A DNA stretch of 5,700 nucleotides from JAUYQE01 sp035289745 (GTDB lineage Archaea; Nanobdellota; Nanobdellia; Woesearchaeales; GW2011-AR9): contig DATDWF010000088.1 in NCBI GenBank assembly GCA_035289745.1, positions 1-5,700 on the forward strand, in the 5' to 3' direction. This document shows positions 1-5,143 of the stretch, one piece after another. Within the stretch, counting starts at the first letter, position 1, and every line of letters begins with the position of its first letter. The notes beneath the pieces are model-generated. The model saw only the letters and a list, made by a program, of their open reading frames with translations, was not told the DNA's origin and did no database searches. Made by a program: the position numbers and the translations under genes.

Positions 1-1
1 T

Positions 2-388
2 AATTTTGGCCATATGCCAAACTACGAAATGGTTTTGATTGATCCTAAGGATGCCAACCATTTAATTGTTGGCCATCATGCAGAAAATGTAGTAGAAACA
101 AATGATGGCGGAACTACGTGGAAAAAATCCGGAGCAAATGAGATGGTGCCTGAGGGTATTCACAATTATGCTTATTGCTTAGGTGCATCGTCAAGTTTCA
201 AAAAATTCTATGCCTGCACTTGTGGACGGGGCTTGTTTCGAGGCTTAATGAACGAAAAAGGTTATATTTCATTGAGCCTCACGGGTAACACGGTTTATAC
301 CGGCGAAACGGACCAGCATCCACAGCCTCGCAACGCTGCGGAAGCCAGGGAATTCATTCTATCTGGAGAATACAATCATCAGCATTAA
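2..388 (+). CDS. BNR/Asp-box repeat protein, C-terminal fragment
   Basis: The reading frame is already open at the left edge (phase starts at base 2), so this is the 3' end of a longer gene. The ATG at 14 is probably internal. The visible 129 residues contain one clear Asp-box/BNR signature, TNDGGTTWKKSG (bases 98-133), preceded by a strand-like stretch beginning LIDPKDANHLIVG and followed by another blade-like segment ending CTCGRGLFRG. This is the pattern of beta-propellers of the sialidase/VPS10/YCF48 type, which are often extracellular and bind glycans or proteins. The Asp box is structural, so no enzyme activity can be assigned. After the last blade the tail is polar and lacks further repeats. 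Another frame stays open from about 276 into the flank of the insertion sequence, so the true C-terminus could be frameshifted. Confident as a propeller fragment; function unknown. Confidence 0.7.
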   Translation, partial: NFGHMPNYEMVLIDPKDANHLIVGHHAENVVETNDGGTTWKKSGANEMVPEGIHNYAYCLGASSSFKKFYACTCGRGLFRGLMNEKGYISLSLTGNTVYTGETDQHPQPRNAAEAREFILSGEYNHQH

Positions 389-443
389 CGAAGAGCCTAT
401 CCCGCTAGACGAGCAAAAGCGAGATTTATGGCAGAGCCTTTTT
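389..443. other. Short spacer between BNR gene and insertion sequence
   Basis: These 55 bases separate the BNR stop codon from the insertion sequence and end with the left copy of the target duplication. No RNA gene is seen. There is no good T-tract except the TTTTT inside the target duplication. One forward frame (phase of base 390) is open throughout. Confidence 0.5.
435..443. repeat. Left 9-bp target-site duplication
   Basis: AGCCTTTTT lies directly before the left inverted repeat and is identical to 1171-1179 directly after the right one. Nine bases is at the long end of the 8-9 bp made by several DDE families. The perfect match fixes the element boundaries. Confidence 0.9.
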
Positions 444-464
444 GAGACCCTAAACTTAAGGCAT
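444..464. repeat. Left terminal inverted repeat
   Basis: Reads GAGACCC, then TAAA, CTTAAG, G, CAT. Against the reverse complement of the right end, 18 positions match, with two substitutions and one extra G. The inner CTTAAG is a palindrome present in both ends and could be part of the transposase binding site. Confidence 0.85.
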
Positions 465-468
465 AGTA

Positions 469-499
469 ACCTTCTTAGGGATGTATCTTCTAAGAAGGT
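469..499 (+). promoter_or_regulatory. Perfect 10-bp hairpin with start ATG in the loop
   Basis: ACCTTCTTAG (469-478) and CTAAGAAGGT (490-499) are exact reverse complements separated by 11 nt. In RNA two further G-U pairs (479:489, 480:488) would shrink the loop to seven bases, AUGUAUC, which begins with the candidate transposase start codon at 481. A hairpin just inside the left end that hides a start codon resembles fold-back elements that limit transposase translation from read-through transcripts. That role is inferred from position only. Confidence 0.65.
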
Positions 500-1163
500 C
501 TTGGGTGATATCTATGCCACTAAAAGAGGGGATACTAGCCCACATAAAAACGTTGTTCTTTCGAGAACGAATCCCGCACGTTTTCAAGGGACTTGCTCTT
601 GTTGCTTATCATAGTGGGCTAGGGTATGGATTAGTAACAAGAGTTCTTGAAGCAATAGGGATTATCGTTTCTGCAACGAGCGTTAGAAACTAGGTGCTTC
701 GCTGCGAAGATATCCAGTCAAAGCCCGAAAAGATATGCAGAAAACGAATTGCCGTCGATGAAACCATCGTTGTCATCAACAAGATGAAGTGGTATGTCTG
801 GATTGCTGTCAATGTGAAAACAGAAGAAATCTTAGCTTTCATTTATTGAGAGGAGCGACTATTTTTGATGCAGTTCTAGTGATTAAAGAAGCAAGAAAGT
901 TTTGCATAGGGAAGCCACGAGTGTTTACGGACGATGCGGCGTTTTATAAAGAGGAAATACGAATCTGCAATCTGAACCAAACCATTGTTCATTGGGGACC
1001 AAAGAGCGCAGTAGAAAGAGCATTTTCACGATTAGGACCGAGATTGGAGATTATAGGAAAAGCATACAGAAATACGAGACAGGAAAAGATACAGGGAAGG
1101 CTTAAGCTTTGGCTTTTGGCGTTTTTACAGTTAACGAGAGTGATTAAAAAATGCTTAAGTTAG
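481..1163 (+). pseudogene. DDE transposase pseudogene (nonsense plus frameshift)
   Basis: The ancestral protein of about 227 residues would have cut and rejoined the element's ends. The first part (481-690) reads to SVRN and then meets TAG at 691-693, where similar transposases have Trp; TGG to TAG is the simplest explanation. The same frame continues through IAVDET (first catalytic Asp, codon 757-759) and YVWIAVNVKTEEILAF, then hits TGA at 847-849. Homology continues one frame over, from about 840, as HLLRGATIFDA, so one T was probably lost from the TTT at 837-839. The rest carries FTDDA (second Asp, 930 or 933) and AVERAFSRL (Glu codon 1014-1016), with 27 residues between the Asp at 930 and the Glu, and ends at TAG 1161-1163 inside the right repeat. 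The DDE triad survives but the gene cannot give a full product. Start 481 or 514 is uncertain. Confidence 0.85.
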
Positions 1164-1170
1164 GGGTCTC
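1151..1170. repeat. Right terminal inverted repeat
   Basis: ATGCTTAAGTTAGGGGTCTC is the inverted, slightly diverged counterpart of 444-464. The transposase stop codon (TAG, 1161-1163) lies within it, an economical arrangement common in short insertion sequences. Confidence 0.85.
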
Positions 1171-1179
1171 AGCCTTTTT
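1171..1179. repeat. Right 9-bp target-site duplication
   Basis: AGCCTTTTT, identical to 435-443. It directly follows the GGGGTCTC end of the element. Removing 435-1170 (one duplication copy plus the element) restores the likely original sequence. Confidence 0.9.
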
Positions 1180-1185
1180 CACCAA

Positions 1186-1199
1186 AAACCATAAAAAGT
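1186..1199 (+). promoter_or_regulatory. TATA-like box of a probable leaderless aspS promoter
   Basis: The sequence AAACCATAAAAAGT sits about 23-36 bases before the aspS ATG, with an A-rich stretch upstream that could act as a BRE. An archaeal TATA box here predicts transcription starting within a few bases of the start codon. That agrees with the lack of any Shine-Dalgarno-like sequence in the 12 bases before ATG 1222. The box begins only 7 bases right of the target duplication, so the insertion left it intact. Confidence 0.5.
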
Positions 1200-1221
1200 A
1201 CCCCCTATTCTAAGCCCGTGC

Positions 1222-2532
1222 ATGAAGCGCACGCTGATCAAAGACCTGAAAAAGTACGTACATAAAGAAGTTCTGTTGCAGGGCTGGGTGGAAGAACTGC
1301 GTAATCTCAGCAAGATCAAATTCCTAATTCTGCGTGATAGAACAGGCAATATGCAGACTATCGCTCTGGAAAAAGAAACCGAGCCGAAGAGCTTCATGGC
1401 GTTGAATGACCTGACGAAGGAATCGGTAGTGGAAATAGTTGGAACGCCAAAAGAAAGCAAAGAATCCCGCTGGGGAATGGAAGTGGTCATCAAGAAAATA
1501 ACCCTGCTATCCAAAGCCGCCACCCCTCTGCCCATCGACAATACGGATAAAAGCCAGACACATATCGATAAGCGTATCGACCATCGTTTCCTGGATACGA
1601 GGAACCTGAAAGTGCAAGCCATATTCAAGATCCGCAGCAAGATTGCGAAGATTCTCGTAGAATTTTTTGACCAGAACGGCTTTACGAACATCAACAGCCC
1701 AAAATTAACGACCATTGGCGTGGAATCCGGTGCAGAATTGTTTATTGTCGATTATTTTGGCAAGCCCGCTTACTTAGCACAGTCCCCGCAGATCTACAAG
1801 CAGATGTTCGTCACCGGCGGCTTTGAACGGGTGTATGAGCTCGGCCCCGTCTTCCGGGCGGAGCATTCGCACACCACGCGCCATTTGACCGAATTCACGG
1901 GCATTGATTTTGAGATGGGATTTATCAACGATTATACCGACGTGATGGACATGATCGAGAACATGTTCATAACGCTGCTGAAGCAGCTGCCGAAAGAAGC
2001 AGCCGATGAGCTCCAGCTGCTGGGAGTGCAGCCGGTTCCGCCGAAGACTATTCCGCGATTGACGATGAAAGAAGCCCAAGCGCTGGTCTTGGAAAAAACG
2101 GGAAAAACTTATCCAGAGCATGAAGATCTTGATGCCGAAGGCGAGCGGCTTCTCGGCGAGATTGTCAAAGAAAAATATGGCTCGGAATTTGTGTTCGTGA
2201 CTTTATTTCCCGAGCAGAAAAGGCCGTTCTACCACATGAAGCCGGAGAACGACCACTCCGTCACCAAATCGTTTGATCTGCTCTTTAACGGCGTAGAGAT
2301 CTGCACCGGCGCGCAGCGGGAGCATCGCTATGAGATTCTCAAAAAACAGGCCAAAGCCAAGGGGCTGGATCTCGATAAGATGCCCGAGTATGCGGAAATT
2401 TTCCAGTATGGCGTGCCGCCGCATGGCGGCGTGGGCTTCGGTCTGGATAGAATTACGCAGCGGCTGTTGAAGCTTGAAAATGTGCGCGAGGCCGTGCTTC
2501 TGCCCAGAGATACGGAACGGCTGCGGCCGTAG
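1222..2532 (+). CDS. aspS: Aspartyl-tRNA synthetase, archaeal type
   Basis: A class IIb synthetase that activates aspartate with ATP and loads it on tRNA(Asp), possibly also tRNA(Asn), in the cytoplasm. At 436 residues it matches the short archaeal form; bacterial enzymes of about 590 carry an extra insertion domain. The N-terminal OB-fold anticodon domain covers about residues 1-100 (QGWVEEL, KFLILRDRTG). The catalytic domain shows motif 1 near GFTNINSPKL (153-162), QSPQ (187-190), motif 2 with VFRAEHSHTTRH (210-221), GVEICTGAQREHR (357-369) and motif 3 GGVGFGLDRI (402-411) with the ATP-binding Arg410; it ends in the usual LLPRDTERLRP. In the anticodon domain the position occupied by Trp in discriminating and His in non-discriminating archaeal enzymes is Glu24, and the partner Lys/Pro position appears to be Arg83, so tRNA specificity is unclear. 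No ribosome site precedes ATG 1222; expression is probably leaderless and monocistronic, ending convergently with the next gene. Confidence 0.96.
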   Translation: MKRTLIKDLKKYVHKEVLLQGWVEELRNLSKIKFLILRDRTGNMQTIALEKETEPKSFMALNDLTKESVVEIVGTPKESKESRWGMEVVIKKITLLSKAATPLPIDNTDKSQTHIDKRIDHRFLDTRNLKVQAIFKIRSKIAKILVEFFDQNGFTNINSPKLTTIGVESGAELFIVDYFGKPAYLAQSPQIYKQMFVTGGFERVYELGPVFRAEHSHTTRHLTEFTGIDFEMGFINDYTDVMDMIENMFITLLKQLPKEAADELQLLGVQPVPPKTIPRLTMKEAQALVLEKTGKTYPEHEDLDAEGERLLGEIVKEKYGSEFVFVTLFPEQKRPFYHMKPENDHSVTKSFDLLFNGVEICTGAQREHRYEILKKQAKAKGLDLDKMPEYAEIFQYGVPPHGGVGFGLDRITQRLLKLENVREAVLLPRDTERLRP

Positions 2533-2547
2533 AGATTTTCTTTTTGG
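2533..2547 (+). terminator. T-tract terminator after aspS
   Basis: TTTTCTTTTT (2536-2545) begins four bases after the aspS stop, as expected for archaeal U-tract termination. A weak 5-bp hairpin (ATGCT 2553-2557 with AGCAT 2565-2569) follows rather than precedes the tract. Confidence 0.5.
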
Positions 2548-2583
2548 TAGCAATGCTTCTTATGAGCATCTCTTTATGGAACC

Positions 2584-2593
2584 TCAAAAAACT
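2584..2593 (-). terminator. T-tract terminator of the minus-strand membrane gene
   Basis: On the minus strand six Ts (2591-2586) lie about nine bases after the stop codon at 2602-2600. Together with the plus-strand tract this makes a short 67-bp convergent spacer, with each gene having its own T-run. Confidence 0.4.
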
Positions 2594-2599
2594 GAAAGC

Positions 2600-3163
2600 C
2601 TACTTCCCTTTTGCTTCTCCTTTCCCTCTCCAATCCAAGAACGTCTCTTTCTTCTTGTTGATGAAATAGAGCACGGCAAAGAACGTGACGACTAAGATGC
2701 TAAAGCCCACGCGGCTATTGGTGTTAAAGTACGTAATCGTAGACGAAAATGTGGCGATAACGCTGCCTACAAAGAGCCCCATCAGGACACTTTCCCGCAG
2801 CTGTGGCAGGAAGAGTGCCAGTAGCAATACAGCGAGATTAAAGCCGGCGATGAACACATATTTCCAGGACTCGTAGTGGCGCTTTTCACTGTTCCACACG
2901 GCTTCTTTCTGGCGGTTTTCCTGTTCGCAGGCCGAGATCTGCTCATCACGCGCCACTGTTTCTTCCTTTGTCAGGGTTTCTGGCGCTGCTACAGGGCCTT
3001 TCCGCCAGCATTCCTCATATCCCCGGAAGTACGTATCGTCCCCGCTGTATTTTGGCAGGAAGACATTGGCTCCCAGAAAGACCATCGGAACGTAGAGGAG
3101 GGCAATGATGGCCACGTATAAGAGTTTGGTCCAGTTCATGGGGGGAAAGGAGGAGAGCGCCAT
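2600..3163 (-). CDS. Four-pass membrane protein with a two-cysteine loop, function unknown
   Basis: 187 residues with four predicted membrane segments: about 13-35, 102-120, 124-145 and 152-168. The first helix is preceded by a short N-terminus and followed by FLPKYSG and a charged 65-residue loop (36-101). This loop holds aromatic and acidic residues (YFRGYEEC), two cysteines (Cys52, Cys79) that could pair if the loop lies outside the cell, and a Glu/Lys/Arg-rich helical stretch. The C-terminus after helix 4 is basic (KKK, ending GKGEAKGK) and probably cytoplasmic. I recall similar uncharacterised proteins from DPANN and candidate-phylum genomes but cannot name a family. The start at 3163 has AGGAG about 10 bases upstream; Met9 (ATG 3139) is an alternative without a clear ribosome site. 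It is convergent with aspS and divergent from the sugar operon. Confidence 0.8.
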   Translation of the reverse strand: MALSSFPPMNWTKLLYVAIIALLYVPMVFLGANVFLPKYSGDDTYFRGYEECWRKGPVAAPETLTKEETVARDEQISACEQENRQKEAVWNSEKRHYESWKYVFIAGFNLAVLLLALFLPQLRESVLMGLFVGSVIATFSSTITYFNTNSRVGFSILVVTFFAVLYFINKKKETFLDWRGKGEAKGK

Positions 3164-3245
3164 TATTTAAAGTCTCCTTTTTTCTCTCACATCGAACCAT
3201 AATTATTTAAATCATATAGCCTTCCTTTCTATCCGAGGTGCGTAG
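3164..3245. promoter_or_regulatory. Divergent promoter region between membrane gene and sugar operon
   Basis: This 82-bp AT-rich spacer must drive the minus-strand membrane gene and the plus-strand kinase operon. A self-complementary ATTTAAAT (3205-3212) lies about 38 bases from the kinase ATG and about 46 from the membrane-gene ATG, so a single TATA-like element could serve both directions with short leaders containing their ribosome sites. The 10-mer ATTATTTAAA occurs twice in the same orientation (3162-3171 and 3202-3211), the first copy overlapping the membrane-gene start codon. CATATAG (3213-3219) is another TATA candidate for the operon. Confidence 0.5.
3235..3240 (+). promoter_or_regulatory. 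Ribosome binding site of the kinase gene
   Basis: GAGGTG, five bases before ATG 3246, pairs well with the 3' end of 16S rRNA and supports this start. It contrasts with the leaderless-looking aspS. Confidence 0.7.
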
Positions 3246-4199
3246 ATGAAAGAAGTCCTGTGTGTTGGCTCCGCCACTGTAGATCATTTTCTCACTATTG
3301 GGCCCCCTTTTTCTGCCGTAAAGCCCGGTGATAAAGTGCTGGCACAGGATTTTGTGCTGCATACGGGTGGGGGTGCGACAAATGCAGCAGTAGCGCTAAA
3401 GAAGCTTGGCGTGCAGTCCGCTTTGCTGACGAAGCTCGGCCGGGATCACAATGCCTCTTTTGTGCAGAAAGAATTGCAGCAGTATCATCTCACCAATGCC
3501 TGCCGTACGCGGAGCCGGAAGAATACGGATGTGGCGTTCATCGTTTCTTCTGCAAAGGAGCATAATCGCATCATCTATGTGCATAAAGGAGCGTCCGAAG
3601 ATCTCTCTCTGGCGGATATTCCTCGCTCCCTCAAAGTTCCCTGGGTTTATTTAGCAAGCGTGACGGGGCATGCGTTTCCTGTTGCTTTACATCTTGCTCA
3701 GCAGTGCCAGAAAAAAGGGATCAATCTCCTCTTCAATCCGTCGCTATACCTCGCGGAGCAGGGAAAGCGCAAACTCGACCCAATTTTGCAATCTACAACA
3801 CTTCTCGTGCTCAACAAAGAAGAAGCGCAGGCAGTGCTGCAGCGGAAAAATGAGAAAGCTGTTGCACTTCTCCACAAATTGCAGCAGTTAGGCCCTGAAA
3901 CCGTGGTCATTACCGATGGCCCGAGAACTTTGTTCGCACTTCATGCGGGGGCAGTTTATACACTCACCCCGCCGCACGTGCCCGTCGTGGAAACCACGGG
4001 TGCGGGCGATGCTTTTACCGCAGGCTTGCTGGCTGGGTTTATCAAAAAATTTTCATTCGACGATGCCCTGCGCTTAGGGGCAGCCAGTGCTGCATCCACT
4101 CTGCAAAAAATTGGCGCGAAAGAAGGGCTCCTCTCTTTGGCAGGGGCGCAGCGGTTCCTGAAAAGACATAACATGCTGGTGAAAACGTATGTTCGCTGA
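3246..4199 (+). CDS. PfkB-family carbohydrate kinase
   Basis: A cytoplasmic ribokinase-fold enzyme (317 residues, normal length) that transfers phosphate from ATP, or less often ADP, to a sugar or sugar phosphate. It opens with VLCVGSATVDHFL; the substrate loop is HTGGGATNAAVALKKLG (39-55, signature 1), the middle carries NKEEAQAVL (190-198) and VVITDG (220-225), and signature 2 is ETTGAGDAFTAG (249-260). Asp255 is the catalytic base and the GAGD glycines form the anion hole. The lid region (about 80-118) is family-typical, but the substrate cannot be read from it. It is the first gene of the operon and its stop codon lies inside the next gene, the aldolase, with an 11-nt overlap (4189-4199). 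That coupling suggests a ketose-monophosphate kinase producing the aldolase substrate (6-phosphofructokinase or tagatose-6-phosphate kinase activity). Ribokinase or nucleoside kinase activity remains possible. Confidence 0.92.
   Translation: MKEVLCVGSATVDHFLTIGPPFSAVKPGDKVLAQDFVLHTGGGATNAAVALKKLGVQSALLTKLGRDHNASFVQKELQQYHLTNACRTRSRKNTDVAFIVSSAKEHNRIIYVHKGASEDLSLADIPRSLKVPWVYLASVTGHAFPVALHLAQQCQKKGINLLFNPSLYLAEQGKRKLDPILQSTTLLVLNKEEAQAVLQRKNEKAVALLHKLQQLGPETVVITDGPRTLFALHAGAVYTLTPPHVPVVETTGAGDAFTAGLLAGFIKKFSFDDALRLGAASAASTLQKIGAKEGLLSLAGAQRFLKRHNMLVKTYVR
4178..4182 (+). promoter_or_regulatory. Ribosome binding site of the aldolase inside pfkB
   Basis: GGTGA lies six bases before ATG 4189, within the last codons of the kinase gene. 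Together with the overlapping ATG...TGA it points to translational coupling of kinase and aldolase. Confidence 0.5.
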
Positions 4200-5109
4200 T
4201 ACGAAAAAGCTGTTGGAGAAAGCGTCTGCCGGAAAGTATGCCATCGGGCATTTTAACTTCAGCAATCTGGAAGTGCTGCAGGGCATTGTACAGGCTGCGG
4301 AAAAATTGAAATCGCCGGTGATTTTAGCGACGACGGAAAGCGCTGTCCACTATGCGGGCATACCGTATCTGGTGGCTTTGGCAAAGACCGCAGTACAATC
4401 AGCTAAAGTTCCGCTGGCGCTGCATCTGGACCATGGAACGGATATCAAGATTATCAAACAGGCTATCCAAGCGGGGTATTCATCGGTCATGATTGATGCT
4501 TCGCATGAACCATTTGAGAAGAATGTGCAGCTCACGAAGAGGGTGGTGCAGCTCGCTTATCGGAAAGGTATTTCTGTCGAAGCAGAGCTCGGCACGATCG
4601 GCGGAGCGGAAGATGCCGTGCGCGCGAGGAAGATTCTGTATACCGACCCAGAGAAAGCGCAAGAGTTTGTGGAGCGCACCAGCTGCGATTTTTTGGCCGT
4701 TGCAATCGGCACCAGCCATGGGGCGTACAAGTTTTCTGGTGCTGGGAAAGCGAAACTTCATATGGACTTATTGCAGGAGATCAGAAAAAAAACGAAGGTC
4801 CCGCTCGTCCTGCATGGGAGTTCGCAAGTTTCCCCCGCTCTGGTGCAGGAAGCCCGAAAGTATGGGGCGCGGCTGCGGGATGCGCGAGGCGTGCCTGATG
4901 CCCAGCTGAAGCGGGCTATCAATTTTGGTGTTGCTAAGGTAAATACCGACACCGATATTCGGATTGCTTTTGATGCGGCAGTGCGGAAAACTTTGCATGA
5001 TCAGCCCAAAGACATTGATCCTCGGCATATCCTTGGCCCGGCACGCGATGCGGTGCAGCGAGTGGTCGAGCAGCGGCTGCGGGTGCTGGGAAGTCGGGGG
5101 AAGAGATAA
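4189..5109 (+). CDS. fba: Class II fructose/tagatose-bisphosphate aldolase
   Basis: A metal-dependent (zinc) TIM-barrel aldolase that reversibly splits a ketose 1,6-bisphosphate into dihydroxyacetone phosphate and glyceraldehyde 3-phosphate. The 306 residues fit the short class II group (FbaA-like class IIB, GatY, KbaY). Family motifs are in order: AIGHFNFSN (18-26), ALHLDHGTD (77-85) with catalytic Asp81 and metal ligand His82, VEAELGTIGG (130-139) with Glu133, AIGTSHGAY (172-180) with His177, VLHGSS (207-212) with His209, and KVNTDTDIRIAF (250-261), which binds the substrate phosphate and carbonyl end. All metal ligands expected for the family are present. The C-terminus is short and Arg-rich. 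Fructose and tagatose specificity cannot be told apart here. Archaea more often use a class I (DhnA-type) or bifunctional aldolase/phosphatase, so a class II enzyme is notable but known in DPANN genomes. It overlaps pfkB by 11 nt. Confidence 0.93.
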   Translation: MFADTKKLLEKASAGKYAIGHFNFSNLEVLQGIVQAAEKLKSPVILATTESAVHYAGIPYLVALAKTAVQSAKVPLALHLDHGTDIKIIKQAIQAGYSSVMIDASHEPFEKNVQLTKRVVQLAYRKGISVEAELGTIGGAEDAVRARKILYTDPEKAQEFVERTSCDFLAVAIGTSHGAYKFSGAGKAKLHMDLLQEIRKKTKVPLVLHGSSQVSPALVQEARKYGARLRDARGVPDAQLKRAINFGVAKVNTDTDIRIAFDAAVRKTLHDQPKDIDPRHILGPARDAVQRVVEQRLRVLGSRGKR

Positions 5110-5143
5110 ATAGGCAAAGAGAATACAAAAAACCAAAAAGAAA
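5110..5143 (+). other. A-rich spacer before rpiB
   Basis: A 34-bp gap, about two-thirds A, with no clear Shine-Dalgarno sequence before ATG 5144. The sequence GATAAATAGG straddling the fba stop (5105-5114) could be a weak internal TATA element, but read-through from the operon promoter is simpler. Confidence 0.35.

Larger units (their letters stand above)
444..1170 (+). mobile_element. 727-bp insertion sequence, IS6/IS240-like, inactive
   Basis: The element is a single transposase pseudogene bounded by imperfect inverted repeats (444-464 and 1151-1170) and flanked by a perfect 9-bp direct repeat. Size and single-gene layout fit short archaeal elements of the IS6/IS240-like DDE group. The family call rests on the transposase motifs and is tentative, because IS6 elements usually duplicate 8 bp; IS1 elements have similar size and 8-9 bp duplications. 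The element lies in the gap between the BNR gene and aspS, in the same direction as both. The intact duplication argues for an insertion not followed by rearrangement at this site, while the transposase carries two inactivating lesions, so any further movement would need transposase supplied in trans by an intact copy. Confidence 0.9.

Noticed and set aside
553..570. Hairpin GTTCT-TTCG-AGAAC with a UUCG tetraloop inside the transposase gene
   Set aside because: Five Watson-Crick pairs plus two weaker ones within coding sequence is not strong, and no T-tract follows. Likely chance, unless it is conserved in other copies of the element.
691..693. TAG read as an amino acid (pyrrolysine or recoding)
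   Set aside because: aspS and the minus-strand membrane gene both end with TAG, nothing nearby suggests recoding, and a Trp TGG to TAG change fits the position.
789..860. Programmed -1 frameshift joining two transposase parts, as in some insertion sequences
   Set aside because: The direction is right (-1), but the overlap has no X-XXY-YYZ slippery heptamer, only GCTTTC, and the same gene has an upstream in-frame TAG. Mutational decay explains both lesions more simply.
1179..1715. 178-codon open frame on the minus strand opposite aspS
   Set aside because: It lies wholly against strongly supported aspS coding, has a skewed composition rich in Arg, Ser and Leu, no recognisable motif and no ribosome site. 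It is a shadow frame.
2553..2569. Hairpin in the convergent spacer as a shared bidirectional terminator
   Set aside because: The stem is only five pairs with a seven-base loop and is not directly followed by the T-runs. The T-tracts alone are the better terminator candidates.
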